DNA from: JAXLVB01 sp046329195
GTDB taxonomy: Bacteria; Bacteroidota; Bacteroidia; Cytophagales; Spirosomataceae
Direction of reading: 5' to 3'
DNA length: 64,000 bases
Assembly: GCA_046329195.1 (NCBI GenBank)
Contig: JAXLVB010000001.1
Span: 1,736,001 to 1,800,000 of the forward strand
Shown here: piece after piece, positions 26,713 to 35,391 of the stretch
Position numbering within the stretch: the stretch's first letter is position 1
How the letters are laid out: every line of letters begins with the position of its first letter
Notes under the pieces: model-generated
The model's database searches: none
What the model was told of the DNA's origin: nothing
What the model saw: the letters and a program-made list of their open reading frames with translations, nothing else
Program-made: the position numbers and the translations under genes

Positions 26713-27479
26713 ATGCGCTCTAATGTTTGGAAACGAGAAGAACTAATAGTTGCGTTAAATTTATATTGGAAAGTCCCATATAATAAGATTAGTGGGAGTT
26801 CAAATTCTCTTATCAAAGATGTTGCTCAAATTATTGGAAGAACACCTGCTGCCCTTGCCTATAAGTTGATGAACTTTACTAGCCTTGATTCTGAAAGACA
26901 ATTTAAAGGAAATAAAGGAAAATCAGGGATAGGTAAATTAGATTTAATTATTTGGAATGAATATCTTAATGAATGGGAAAAACTTGCGGGTGATAGTGCG
27001 GAAATTTTGTCTCATTATGCCAATAAGGATAAAGGATATAGCACCTCATTAGAAGATGAAATATTATATACTGGCTTTGAAAAAGAAAGAATTGTAAGGA
27101 CGAGAATAAATCAAGCTGATTTTAGAGCAAGAATTTTGGCTTCGTATAACGAGAAGTGTTGTATTACAGGTATTGATATTCCAACTCTACTCGTTGCAAG
27201 CCATATAATTCCATGGTCTAAAAATCACAATGAACGTCTAAATCCCAAAAATGGCTTATGTCTAAACTCTATTCATGATAAGGCTTTTGACAAAGGTCTT
27301 ATTACAATTGATGAGAATTTTGTGTGAAATTATCACCGATAATCCTAAAAAATCATAAAGATCCTTCGATACAAAACTTTTTTATAAGATATTGTAATCA
27401 GAAAATCACCCTCCCAGATAGATACATTCCGGATGTAAACTTTTTAGATTGGCATTATCATAACATTTTTCAAAAATGA
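26713..27479 (+). pseudogene. HNH endonuclease with a C-terminal frameshift
   Basis: The first 204 codons give an HNH_2-type endonuclease: YNEKCCITGIDIPTLLVASHIIPW, here seen as CCITGI and ASHIIPWS, followed by NPKNGLCLNSIHDKAFD. The frame stops at 27325-27327, but the next frame continues for 51 codons from KLSPIILKNHKDPSI to DWHYHNIFQK and a stop at 27477, as a natural family C-terminus would. The shift is by one base near 27322. The HNH core is intact, so the short form may or may not be active. It follows the methyltransferase remnant by eight bases and was probably one nuclease of the same restriction locus. Confidence 0.72.
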
Positions 27480-27483
27480 TTTT

Positions 27484-27717
27484 ATGTACTTCATTACAGT
27501 TCTATATGGAAGTGATTCTGTAAGAAAATTTTATAACCGTGAAATTTTTGAAGAATTAGAATTGGCATTGACTCTGAAATATTATGAATTTAAAACAAAA
27601 GCAGAATTAGAGGCTTTTATTTATGGATTGGAGGAAGCTAAGGGTTGGTATGAGTTAATTTATTTTAAAAATGAGAAATTACAACCATTTAGTCTATTGT
27701 CAGTAGCGGAGTCTTAA
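27484..27717 (+). CDS. Small hypothetical protein in the restriction island
   Basis: 77 residues, MYFITVLYGS at the start, acidic and rich in aromatic residues, with no membrane segment or known motif. The start codon lies four bases after the restored stop of the HNH gene, and its end overlaps the open frame of the nuclease remnant. Base composition matches the island. I do not recognise it. Confidence 0.5.
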   Translation: MYFITVLYGSDSVRKFYNREIFEELELALTLKYYEFKTKAELEAFIYGLEEAKGWYELIYFKNEKLQPFSLLSVAES

Positions 27718-28245
27718 AAGATTCAAAACCGTCAGATTATATATCTCAATATTGGGAAAAATACACCAAGCATGGCGAAAACAACAATAATCTTAATGGT
27801 AAAATCTTTGAGTACGTTTTAGCCACATTATTTGTTCGAGAAGATATTTTACCAATTTACATGAGTGCTAAAGTAGCGTTTGTGCCCAATGTTATTTATG
27901 ATTTAATGTTTTATACAGCCGAAAGAATTCAATTTGTATAAGTGCAAAAACAAGTTTAAGAGAACGATACAAACAGGCAGATTTAGAAGCAATAGCTTTA
28001 AAATATGTCCATAGAAAAGCCTTGAGTTACTTGGTAACTCTCGAAGAAAAGAAGCGAAAGGTGTAAAACAAAAAATAAAAACTGGAGATGTAATTGGGCT
28101 TGATAATGTAGTCGTTGCTACAAATTCCGAATTTGATGACCTGATAAATGAATTGAAAGAATTTCAGTTCTCAGAGCCACCTATTGTTAAAGTGATAGAA
28201 TCAAATCAGATAATTACTGCTGAAAAGGTTTTATTGTTGAAGTAA
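27693..28245 (+). pseudogene. PD-(D/E)xK-type restriction endonuclease remnant
   Basis: Three successive open segments in different frames read as one protein. The first gives YWEKYTKHGENNNNLNGKIF, FEYVLATLFVREDILPIYM and VPNVIYDLMFYTAERIQFV, then a stop at about 27940. The second gives ISAKTSLRERYKQADLEAIA and HRKALSYLVTLEE. The third gives KTGDVIGLDNVVVATNSEF and ends at 28245. The pair IYDLMF ... SAKTSL matches the spacing of a PD...xAK active site of type II nucleases, which is inference. No ATG opens the first segment, so the start is also lost. Two frameshifts make this inactive. Confidence 0.65.
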
Positions 28246-28375
28246 ACCTTTGATAATTCATAACATATATGGAACAAAACCAAAATGTATTGATTGTCAA
28301 ATAATTATCTCACCAAAAGTACAAACAAATACCCAAGACATCAACAGGTTAATGCCTTTTTTGATAGCTCACCCG

Positions 28376-29122
28376 CTACCTACTGATTCCTTGCACCAGT
28401 GCCACGACAGCCGCCACTTTTTGTTCGTCGGCGTAGCTTAGTTCGTACTCAGAGGGAGCTACGGTGCCTCCCATCGAAAGCGCAGGATTCCGAAACTGCA
28501 TCAAGCTATCACGGGTGGATTTACCCGTTAGGTGCAGGGCTTGCACACCCGTTTGGAGCAAAGCGGAGGCATTTTGGGCTGATACCCCGCTGCCAGCCAT
28601 GATTTCGATGCGCTCCTGAGCTGCCTGTACCAGCGTAGCCAACAGGTCTTTGCCATCGAGTGCCCTATTTTGCTGGCCCGAGGTCAAGATTCGGATACAG
28701 CCCGTTTCAATCACTTCTTCTAAAGCCAGCAGCGGGTCGTTGGCCATATCAAAGGCTCGGTGAAAGGTAACGCCCATCGGCTGAGCCAGTTGGACCAGCC
28801 GCCGAGTTTGGGCTACGTCAATGCGTCCGTCAGGATGTAGTAAGCCCAGCACAACGCCATCGGCGCCAAGGGTTTTGGCTATTTCGATGTCTCGTTCCAT
28901 CACCGCTATTTCAGAAGGGCTATAGAGGAAGTCGCCTCCACGGGGCCGAATCATCACAAAAAGTTCAATGTTTATGGCAGCTCGTACGGCTGCAATCAGG
29001 CCTGCCGAGGGCGTAGTGCCGCCTTCGAGCAGCCCGCCACACAATTCTACTCGGTGGGCTCCACAGCGCTGCGCCGTGAGGCAATCTTCTAATGAATACG
29101 AACAGATTTCGATAGATACCAT
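28376..29122 (-). CDS. cutC: CutC family protein
   Basis: 248 residues forming a TIM-barrel of the CutC family. Marks include VSIEICSYSLEDCLTAQRCGAHRVELC at the N-terminus (seen as CGAHRVELCGGLLEGG), MIRPRGGDFLYSP near 80-92, TFHRAFDMANDP near 126-137 and ILTSGQQNRALDG near 150-162. The family was linked to copper homeostasis in E. coli, but the biochemical role is unsettled. It is cytoplasmic. It stands alone beside the restriction remnant, with a repeat-bearing region upstream. Confidence 0.9.
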   Translation of the reverse strand: MVSIEICSYSLEDCLTAQRCGAHRVELCGGLLEGGTTPSAGLIAAVRAAINIELFVMIRPRGGDFLYSPSEIAVMERDIEIAKTLGADGVVLGLLHPDGRIDVAQTRRLVQLAQPMGVTFHRAFDMANDPLLALEEVIETGCIRILTSGQQNRALDGKDLLATLVQAAQERIEIMAGSGVSAQNASALLQTGVQALHLTGKSTRDSLMQFRNPALSMGGTVAPSEYELSYADEQKVAAVVALVQGISR

Positions 29123-29136
29123 GTTGTGGGTAAGTG

Positions 29137-29242
29137 AATAGATAAGAGACTGTTAGATATAGACATGAGATGATTGGATAGGGAATAGAGGTGTGCCTAT
29201 CGTCTCATCCTCTCATGTCTCCAAATCTCCTATCTCCTCTTG
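29137..29242. repeat. Long imperfect inverted repeat, purine-rich arm then pyrimidine-rich arm
   Basis: The left arm contains GATAAGAGACTG and AGACATGAGATGATTGG; the right arm is its rough complement with CATCCTCTCATGTCT and CTCCTATCTCCTC. It resembles the longer purine/pyrimidine region at 59045-59320 in style. Confidence 0.5.
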
Positions 29243-29353
29243 TCCAATCAGTTTTTACACAAAAAATTAAAAGAAGTAATAATTTTTTTTTCAAAAATTA
29301 GTTTATTACAGACAGATTTTAAATGGGTGATGTGAAGATGTGCAAAAAAACTT

Positions 29354-29361
29354 TACTTTTG
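29354..29361 (+). promoter_or_regulatory. -7 promoter element of the DUF2795 gene
   Basis: TACTTTTG is an exact TAnnTTTG box, 78 bases before the ATG. The leader ends with AAAGGAG about ten bases before the start, an unusually good Shine-Dalgarno sequence for this phylum. Confidence 0.5.
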
Positions 29362-29439
29362 CACTCCCAATTCTAAAATACCTATTTGAATTGTTTGTAA
29401 CGTGTACTAAATCAGTAACTTAGAAAGGAGAAAACGGAT

Positions 29440-29661
29440 ATGTATTGGACGCTCGAACTGGCTTCTTATTTAGAAGATGCTCCTTGGCCTGCCACAAAAG
29501 ACGAACTTATTGACTTTGCTATTCGCACAGGTGCGCCGCTCGAAGTAGTTGAAAACCTACAAGAACTTGAAGACGACGGACAACCCTACGAAAGTATTGA
29601 AGAGATTTGGCCTGATTACCCAACTAAGGACGATTTCTTCTTCAATGAAGACGAATATTAA
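29440..29661 (+). CDS. DUF2795 family small protein
   Basis: 73 residues, strongly acidic, without membrane segments. It begins MYWTLELASYLEDAPWPATK and has ELIDFAIRTGAPLEVVENLQ, which fits the DUF2795 fold, a small helical domain widespread in Bacteroidota. Role unknown. The start is supported by AAAGGAG ten bases upstream and by an exact -7 box. It is followed by a 180-base structured 3' region with several hairpins and then a strong terminator. Confidence 0.85.
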   Translation: MYWTLELASYLEDAPWPATKDELIDFAIRTGAPLEVVENLQELEDDGQPYESIEEIWPDYPTKDDFFFNEDEY

Positions 29662-29771
29662 TGTCTTACGAAAAAGTTTTCACGTTTGCGAGAACTTACA
29701 GCTTGTTGATTTTTGCCAGCTAATGGCTATTAATTAGCAGCTAACGTGTAATAAGAAGTCGCTTTCCGACA

Positions 29772-29836
29772 AGGTGTTTAGTGGAAAAATAAACGGACTC
29801 ACTACAAGAGCCATAGCGTTTTTTCACTGAACACCT
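29772..29836 (+). other. Large hairpin in the DUF2795 3' untranslated region
   Basis: The arms AGGTGTTTAGTGGAAAAA and TTTTTCACTGAACACCT pair over about 17 bases with one mismatch and one bulge. A smaller hairpin with GCTAAT / ATTAGC arms lies at 29719-29738. Confidence 0.55.
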
Positions 29837-29843
29837 CGGTTTT

Positions 29844-29872
29844 GCCTCAGCCAAACGGCTGAGGCTTTTTTA
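29844..29872 (+). terminator. Terminator of the DUF2795 transcript
   Basis: A perfect 9-base stem GCCTCAGCC / GGCTGAGGC with a four-base loop, followed by TTTTTTAT. It lies six bases before the stop of the convergent glpD gene. Confidence 0.85.
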
Positions 29873-29877
29873 TATGT

Positions 29878-31515
29878 CTATAAACCAGCAGCTTCTCTAA
29901 AATGCCGAATCAGACTAAGGTAGTTGTCTTGGGCTTCTTGGGTTTGAGCAGCGGTCCATCCCAAGCATTCTGCCATCAGTGCCGCCGTTACCGGAATGGC
30001 CCGTTCGGTGGCTTTCCAGTCAATCAATTCTAAACCCAAGCGTCGGGCCAGTACGTCACGTAGGGTGCAGGCCATTTCTTGGGTGGCGGCATACACCACC
30101 TCAGCCTGTACGTAGGCGTAGCCTTCGGCCAGAAGCTGTTGCAGGGCTGGTTTTTGCTGCATGAGGGCTATGATTTTGGTAGCTTCAAAGCCGTATTTTT
30201 TGCACAAGTGCTGACAAACCGCCTCCGAAAATCCTGACGACTCATGCAGTTGCTTCCAGAGGTCAGGGGTGTAGCCTTCGGCGCCGTACAGTAACTGCGT
30301 TTCGGTCAGGCAGGCGACTTCGGGCTGGCTGAGTTGCTCATAAACGGCATCAATAGTGTCTTTGGCCATGGCCCGGTAGGTGGTCCATTTGCCTCCCATG
30401 ATGCTCAACAAACCAGAGGTTTCGTCCACCTCTACTTCATGGTCACGCACCAAAGCCTTGGTATCGGCGTCGGGGTTGGCCTGTAGCAAGGGACGAAGAC
30501 CTCCAAACCCACTTTTGACTTGTGCCCGAGTGACAGGCTTGGCCAAGTAGCGATTCACGTAGTCGAGGAGGTAATCTACTTCTTCAGAAAGTAAAATGGG
30601 CTCTTGGTCAGAGAGTTCATCTTCGGTATCGGTAGTGCCTACCAGAAGTTCGCCTTGCCACGGAATGATGAACACCACTCGCCCGTCATTGGTTTTGGGC
30701 ACTAAAATGGCCGTATCGCTCTGAAGCAATTCTTGGGGCAACACCAAGTGCACGCCCTTGCTCACCCGCATCCGTGAGGGAGCTTTGGCGTTGGCCATTT
30801 GCCGAATGTGGTCCGAAAATATCCCCGTAGCATTGATAAACACCTTTGCCGTGAGCGAAAACTGCTCGCCCGTCAGTTCGTCTTGGATGGTAGCACGCTG
30901 CAACTTGCCGTTATCGTCTTTCCCAAATGCCGTGATACTGGCGTAGTTAAGCGCCATACATCCTTTTTCGATGGCCGTTTTGACCAAGGCCAAGTTATAA
31001 CGAGCGTCGTCAAACTGGCCGTCATAATACAATACAGCGCTGTGTAGTTCGTCTGTTTTGAGGGTAGGGATTCGCTGCAAAGACTCTTCTTTGGAAAGCC
31101 ATTGACTCGACTCCACGTTGTGGTCGCCGGCTATCCAGTCATATACTTTTAGGCCTGCGCCGTAATACAAGGTATCAAAGCCCCGAAAGGTGGGTGTAAG
31201 CAAAGCCAGTGGATGTGCCAAATGTGGGGCGTTATTGAGCATATAAGCACGCTCATGCAGACCCTTGCGCACCATCTGAAACTGCTCCCAGTCCAATTTT
31301 TTGAAAGCCTGCTCCAAGTACCGAACGCCTCCATGCACCAGCTTGGTAGAGCGGCTTGAGGTGGCCGAGGCGAAATCATTTTTTTCGATAAGGGCTACTG
31401 TTAGACCCCTGAGGGCAGCATCAAGGGCACAGCCAGCCCCGGTGGCACCCCCACCAATGATACAAACGTCAACGTGCTGACTATGAAGTTGTTGTAGTGC
31501 TTGCTGGCGAAGCAT
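29878..31515 (-). CDS. glpD: Aerobic glycerol-3-phosphate dehydrogenase
   Basis: 545 residues; oxidises sn-glycerol 3-phosphate to dihydroxyacetone phosphate and passes electrons to the quinone pool at the inner membrane. The N-terminal FAD fingerprint is VCIIGGGATGAGCALDAALRG (seen as IIGGGATGAG). It is followed by ASATSSRSTKLVHGGVRYLE, the classic GlpD block. The C-terminal DAO_C domain has DHEVEVDE and GLLSIMGGKWTTYRAMAKD. No glpK or glpF is adjacent. It is divergent from the AlbA_2 gene. Confidence 0.93.
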   Translation of the reverse strand: MLRQQALQQLHSQHVDVCIIGGGATGAGCALDAALRGLTVALIEKNDFASATSSRSTKLVHGGVRYLEQAFKKLDWEQFQMVRKGLHERAYMLNNAPHLAHPLALLTPTFRGFDTLYYGAGLKVYDWIAGDHNVESSQWLSKEESLQRIPTLKTDELHSAVLYYDGQFDDARYNLALVKTAIEKGCMALNYASITAFGKDDNGKLQRATIQDELTGEQFSLTAKVFINATGIFSDHIRQMANAKAPSRMRVSKGVHLVLPQELLQSDTAILVPKTNDGRVVFIIPWQGELLVGTTDTEDELSDQEPILLSEEVDYLLDYVNRYLAKPVTRAQVKSGFGGLRPLLQANPDADTKALVRDHEVEVDETSGLLSIMGGKWTTYRAMAKDTIDAVYEQLSQPEVACLTETQLLYGAEGYTPDLWKQLHESSGFSEAVCQHLCKKYGFEATKIIALMQQKPALQQLLAEGYAYVQAEVVYAATQEMACTLRDVLARRLGLELIDWKATERAIPVTAALMAECLGWTAAQTQEAQDNYLSLIRHFREAAGL

Positions 31516-31614
31516 AGTTGTAATGGAATAAGTTTTTGCGCCAAGTTACGTATTATCTATGGCGCTACTGAAATATTTTTGTTGAAATTATGGTTATCAC
31601 TTACAAGTTTTTGT

Positions 31615-31622
31615 TATATTTG
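31615..31622 (+). promoter_or_regulatory. -7 promoter element of the AlbA_2 gene
   Basis: TATATTTG, an exact TAnnTTTG box, lies 16 bases before the ATG at 31639. Confidence 0.5.
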
Positions 31623-31638
31623 AAAAACCTGCTTGCCC

Positions 31639-32346
31639 ATGGCCATGAAAGATAGTTTGGTGGGTATGGTGGAAAAAACCGCCACCCGTAGTGTTCGTTC
31701 AGGGATGGACTTAAAAGCCCTTAAAGACCTTGTTCGGAAAGGAGAGAGCCATCATCTGGAGTTTAAACTCAAGGCCAATCACCCCGAGAAAATCATTCGT
31801 GAAGTAGTAGCCTTTGCCAATAGCCAAGGAGGTACACTACTGATTGGTGTCAGCGACGACAAGCAGATTCCGGGCTTAAAATTTGCCGATGAAGAAGAAT
31901 ACATTTTGGTGCGAGCCATTGACAAATACTGTACGCCTAAGATTCAGTATCGCTTAGAGCGTATCAGCGTTTCACCAGACCGAGAGGTACTTATCTTTGT
32001 GATTCCGCCCAGTTCCGAAAAACCACATTATGTACTTGATGCACCCGACAGTGAGCATAAAAAGGTGTTTATTCGGCATCAAGACAAGTCTATTCAGGCC
32101 AGTAAAGAAGTACGGCAGATTCTGAAATGGAAAGATCGAGCCAATAATGTGCAGTTTCGGTATGGCCGCAAAGAGGAGATTTTGATGAAACACCTCGGCG
32201 AACACGAAGAAATTACAGTTGAAACTTTATCGAAAATAGCAAAAATACCCATTTGGCTAGCATCTAAAACGCTGATTACCTTAGTGTTGGCAAACGTACT
32301 CAAGATTTTGCCCGACGAAACCGCCGATAAGTATATCATGCTTTAG
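31639..32346 (+). CDS. AlbA_2 (Schlafen-type) domain protein with a winged-helix tail
   Basis: 235 residues from ATG 31639; a TTG two codons upstream and an ATG two codons later are alternatives. The AlbA_2 domain (about 25-155) shows the usual KGESHHLEFKLK, IIREVVAFANSQGGTLLIGV (seen as AFANSQGGTLLIGV) and later KVFIRHQDKSIQAS. The C-terminal 70 residues look like a helix-turn-helix (EITVETLSKIAKIPIWLASK). The family binds nucleic acids and is often regulatory. No target is apparent. Confidence 0.82.
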   Translation: MAMKDSLVGMVEKTATRSVRSGMDLKALKDLVRKGESHHLEFKLKANHPEKIIREVVAFANSQGGTLLIGVSDDKQIPGLKFADEEEYILVRAIDKYCTPKIQYRLERISVSPDREVLIFVIPPSSEKPHYVLDAPDSEHKKVFIRHQDKSIQASKEVRQILKWKDRANNVQFRYGRKEEILMKHLGEHEEITVETLSKIAKIPIWLASKTLITLVLANVLKILPDETADKYIML

Positions 32347-32380
32347 GCCATGAAATCTTCAAATAGGTAAACGTACCAAA

Positions 32381-32424
32381 AGAACAAGGAATACCCAAGC
32401 CCCTCTTTGCGTATTCCTTGCTCT
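32381..32424 (-). terminator. Hairpin ending the ohr transcript
   Basis: A 14-base stem AGAACAAGGAATAC with one mismatch, between convergent genes. Read on the minus strand it is followed by a short T-rich stretch (TTCTTTTGG within and after the arm), so it suits the leftward gene best. Confidence 0.5.
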
Positions 32425-32438
32425 GGTAAGCGCATCGT

Positions 32439-32858
32439 TTACACCACAACGCTAAGTTCTACCTCTATATTCCCTTTAACAGCTTTAGAATATGGACAAA
32501 CATTGTGCGTAGTTTGTGCTAAACGCTGGGCTTTTTCTTGCTCCATGCCAGGCAGGTTAACAATCAGCTCGGCAGAGAGGAACAGCCCGCCAGTGTCGCC
32601 CACGTTGAACGAAACGTTGCAATCTACCGATGTATCGGCAGGTAGCTCAATGCTTTGTTTGTTGGCTACAAAGAGGAGCGCTCCGCCATAACAAGCCGCA
32701 TAAGCTCCAGCGAATAACTGTTCGGGATTAGTAGCACCGCCTTTTCCGCCCATCTGAACGGGTTTTTCGGTTTTTACGTCTAAAACCCCATCCGATGAGG
32801 TGAGTTGGCCTTCTCGTCCTCCAACACTGCGGACACTGGCCGTATAAAGTTTGGGCAT
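32439..32858 (-). CDS. ohr: Organic hydroperoxide resistance protein, Ohr/OsmC type
   Basis: 139 residues from ATG 32858; the frame continues 30 codons upstream with a hydrophobic stretch not typical of the family, and MPKLYTASVRSVGGREG is the usual beginning. Both redox cysteines are present: Cys56 in AYAACYGGAL and Cys121 in HNVCPYSKAV. The enzyme reduces organic peroxides, with dihydrolipoamide as usual electron donor, in the cytoplasm. The Ohr class is favoured over OsmC by length and the NVCPYSKA block. No OhrR regulator is adjacent. Confidence 0.9.
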   Translation of the reverse strand: MPKLYTASVRSVGGREGQLTSSDGVLDVKTEKPVQMGGKGGATNPEQLFAGAYAACYGGALLFVANKQSIELPADTSVDCNVSFNVGDTGGLFLSAELIVNLPGMEQEKAQRLAQTTHNVCPYSKAVKGNIEVELSVVV

Positions 32859-33163
32859 AATAAAATAGGATAAAGGCTCGCTAAAGCATAACAAGACCAC
32901 AAGGTCAAATTGAGAATTTACCAAGCCGACTAAAGTATAGAAGAACAACCAAAATAATGCGTCGAAAGTTAGAAAAAAGGCTTTTTTTTGAAAAATTTTG
33001 AGATATTTTTCTGATTTTCAGTGTAAAATATCGTTATCGCCAAAAACTAAGACTTGGTCTAATCTTTGTTTAAATTGAACGATTCGACTTTTTTAGGCGT
33101 GGACTAATTGCTAATTTCGATTCACTAATTGATGAATCCAACACCCTCTAACTTATAAATACC
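32859..33163. other. Divergent intergenic region, ohr to LytS-like kinase
   Basis: 305 AT-rich bases. On the minus strand TACTTTAG (32930-32937), one base from the -7 consensus, could serve ohr. On the plus strand no convincing promoter was found before the GTG at 33164. Confidence 0.4.
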
Positions 33164-34246
33164 GTGGCAGGCAAATTTCGTAATTTTATCGTGTCAAGGC
33201 CCGTTCAGCTGGTTTTGCACATGGCTTTTTGGGCATTTTTTATTGCGCTTCCGTTTTTACTGAGGCAACCCGACAACCCTGACCCCAGGGTGAAACTCCC
33301 GCCTGTGCCGGATATGTACATTGTGCTGTTGTATGTGCTCAATATTCCGATTTTTTATTTGAATGCGTATTTTCTAATTCCTAATGTGCTCAAAAACAAA
33401 GGCGTAGGCTTATATATCTTATCGGTGGCTATAACCATTGCCGTACTGCTGTCTATCAACTTGTCGGTACGGAGTATTTTGTTGGCCCCTATTGGGTATA
33501 GCGTGCGGGTCACCATTTATACGCTTTTCCCGATTATATTTCTGTATGCGGTGAGTACCAGCTACCGAGTACTGTCTGACTATATTCAGGCCGAACAACG
33601 TACCAAAGAGTTGGAGAACGAGAAACTTAGGTCTGAGCTGTCGTTTCTTCGTTCGCAGATTAGCCCGCATTTTATGTTCAACGTCTTGAACAGCTTGGTG
33701 TCATTGGCTCGTAAAAAATCAGACTTGATGGAACCCATGGTGATTCGCCTGTCGGATTTGATGCGCTACATGCTCTACGAATCTGACGAAACCAAGGTGA
33801 CGCTAGAAAAAGAAATCCGATACCTACAAAGCTATATTGACTTGCAAAAACTACGGTTTGGCGATTCGGTGAAGCTGTCGTTTCGGGTCGAAGAGCCCAT
33901 TCCGCATCAAACCATCGAGCCGATGTTGCTCATTCCGTTTGTCGAAAATGCGTTTAAGCACGGCACGGGCATGATTGCTAACCCGGTGATAGAAGTCTTT
34001 TTAGAAGCCACTACCGAGGACTTTACGTTTAGGGTTACCAATAAACTAAACACGCAGTTTAAGGAAATCAAAGACAAAAGCTCAGGTATTGGATTGGCCA
34101 ACGTACAGCGGCGTTTGAGTTTGTTGTATCCTGATTCTCACCAACTTACCACTATCAAAGACGATGGTTGGTTTACGGCAGAGCTCAAGCTGAAATTTAA
34201 GCAAGAACCGTTAGAGCTACAAGCCTTGATGAAAAAAGTAGCGTAG
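33164..34246 (+). CDS. LytS-type sensor histidine kinase (His_kinase family)
   Basis: 360 residues with a GTG start. Four membrane segments (about 15-35, 50-70, 82-105, 115-135), a coiled coil near 140-160 (EQRTKELENEKLRSELSFLR), then a His_kinase domain with His169 in SQISPHFMFNVLNSL and an ATP-binding domain (MLLIPFVENAFKHG, SGIGLANVQRRL). No extracellular sensor domain. A LytTR response regulator gene follows 136 bases later and is its evident partner. Bacteroidota carry many such pairs with diverse targets, so function is open. Confidence 0.9.
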   Translation: MAGKFRNFIVSRPVQLVLHMAFWAFFIALPFLLRQPDNPDPRVKLPPVPDMYIVLLYVLNIPIFYLNAYFLIPNVLKNKGVGLYILSVAITIAVLLSINLSVRSILLAPIGYSVRVTIYTLFPIIFLYAVSTSYRVLSDYIQAEQRTKELENEKLRSELSFLRSQISPHFMFNVLNSLVSLARKKSDLMEPMVIRLSDLMRYMLYESDETKVTLEKEIRYLQSYIDLQKLRFGDSVKLSFRVEEPIPHQTIEPMLLIPFVENAFKHGTGMIANPVIEVFLEATTEDFTFRVTNKLNTQFKEIKDKSSGIGLANVQRRLSLLYPDSHQLTTIKDDGWFTAELKLKFKQEPLELQALMKKVA

Positions 34247-34382
34247 GTTGTACCACGATTTGGCCAATCGTGCCGATTACTGAATCTGTGAAGGAACGAC
34301 CTAAAACAATACTCGACATTTCTGAGGAAAGTTTTACCTTTGCTACGGCACGTTTCCTGTTCCAAATTTAAACCATAGCTAG

Positions 34383-35108
34383 ATGACTATAAAATGTATT
34401 GCTGTTGACGACGAGCCACTTGCACTTGATTTGTTGGAAGATAATATCAAGCAAGTGCCGTTTTTGCAGTTGGTGAAGTCTTGCCGCAATGCCTTTGAGG
34501 CTATTGAAGTGCTGCAAACCGAAAAGATTGATTTAGTGTTTCTGGACATTCAGATGCCCGGCCTTACGGGCACGCAGTTTGTGCAAAGTATGCCTGAGCA
34601 CAACAAACCGATGGTGATTTTTATTACGGCTTACGAAGAATACGCCGTAGAAGGCTTTAACCTCGATGTGGTGGATTACCTGCTCAAACCCGTGTCGTTT
34701 GAGCGCTTTTTGAAAGCCGCTAACAAGGCGCAGGAATTCTTGCGGTTTCGTCACCAAGAAGCCAGCTCAACGGTACCTTCGCATGAGTTTTTGTTTGTGA
34801 ATGCTGACTATTCGTTGGTCAAAATTCGACTGGCCGATGTTACCTACGTAGAGGGGTTAAAAGACTATGTGAAGATTCACCTCACTACTTCTACACGCCC
34901 TGTAATTACTCGCCTGACCATGAAAACTATGGAAGAAAAACTACCCGCCGACCAGTTTATCCGAGTTCATAAGTCGTTCATTGTGTCGTTAGATAAGATA
35001 GAGTCTATCCGAAACCTAAAAATCAAAATCGGTAGTGCACAAATCCCAGTATCGGAGCACTATTCAGAAGCCTTTTTCAAGGTGATAGATGCTGGTAGGA
35101 TGGAATAA
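34383..35108 (+). CDS. LytTR family response regulator
   Basis: 241 residues: receiver domain (1-120) with acidic pocket DDEP at 9-12, phospho-acceptor Asp55 in LVFLDIQMPG, Thr near 84 and Lys near 104 (LLKPVSFERF), then a LytTR DNA-binding domain (about 140-238; YVEGLKDYVKIHL, RVHKSFIVSLDKIESI). It acts with the preceding kinase. The LytTR fold binds direct repeats upstream of target genes; no repeats were identified here. A strong terminator follows. Confidence 0.93.
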   Translation: MTIKCIAVDDEPLALDLLEDNIKQVPFLQLVKSCRNAFEAIEVLQTEKIDLVFLDIQMPGLTGTQFVQSMPEHNKPMVIFITAYEEYAVEGFNLDVVDYLLKPVSFERFLKAANKAQEFLRFRHQEASSTVPSHEFLFVNADYSLVKIRLADVTYVEGLKDYVKIHLTTSTRPVITRLTMKTMEEKLPADQFIRVHKSFIVSLDKIESIRNLKIKIGSAQIPVSEHYSEAFFKVIDAGRME

Positions 35109-35125
35109 TCAATCTATAAAAATAG

Positions 35126-35162
35126 CAAAAAGCCCCTTTACGCACCCGTAGAGGGGCTTTTT
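35126..35162 (+). terminator. Terminator of the LytS/LytTR pair
   Basis: A stem of AAAAAGCCCC with TTTACG pairing to CGTAGA and GGGGCTTTTTT around a four-base loop. It lies 18 bases after the regulator's stop codon. Confidence 0.8.
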
Positions 35163-35333
35163 TGCTAATTGATGGAATTGTTAAATTTTCCTAAGCAAAG
35201 GCAAGAAAAACCTTTTGTAATCTATTGGAAATCAAAAGTATAAAAGCCTATAGGGAGCCTTAGTAGCCATGCAGATTCTAGCAGATAGCTTACCGTTTGA
35301 TAATTTTCGCCATAAAAATTGAACAAACAGGCA

Positions 35334-35341
35334 TATCTTTG
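35334..35341 (+). promoter_or_regulatory. -7 promoter element of the lipocalin-like gene
   Basis: TATCTTTG is an exact TAnnTTTG box, about 50 bases before the ATG. No TTG at the ideal distance. Confidence 0.45.
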
Positions 35342-35391
35342 GGGCAATTGTTTTCCCCAATTTTTTAACACACACTAACACATTTTCAGTT

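Larger units (their letters stand above)
29123..29439. other. Intergenic region with an inverted repeat and the DUF2795 leader
   Basis: 317 bases with no gene. The left part holds the purine-rich inverted repeat at 29137-29242; the right part holds the promoter at 29354 and a 78-base leader ending in AAAGGAG. Confidence 0.6.
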
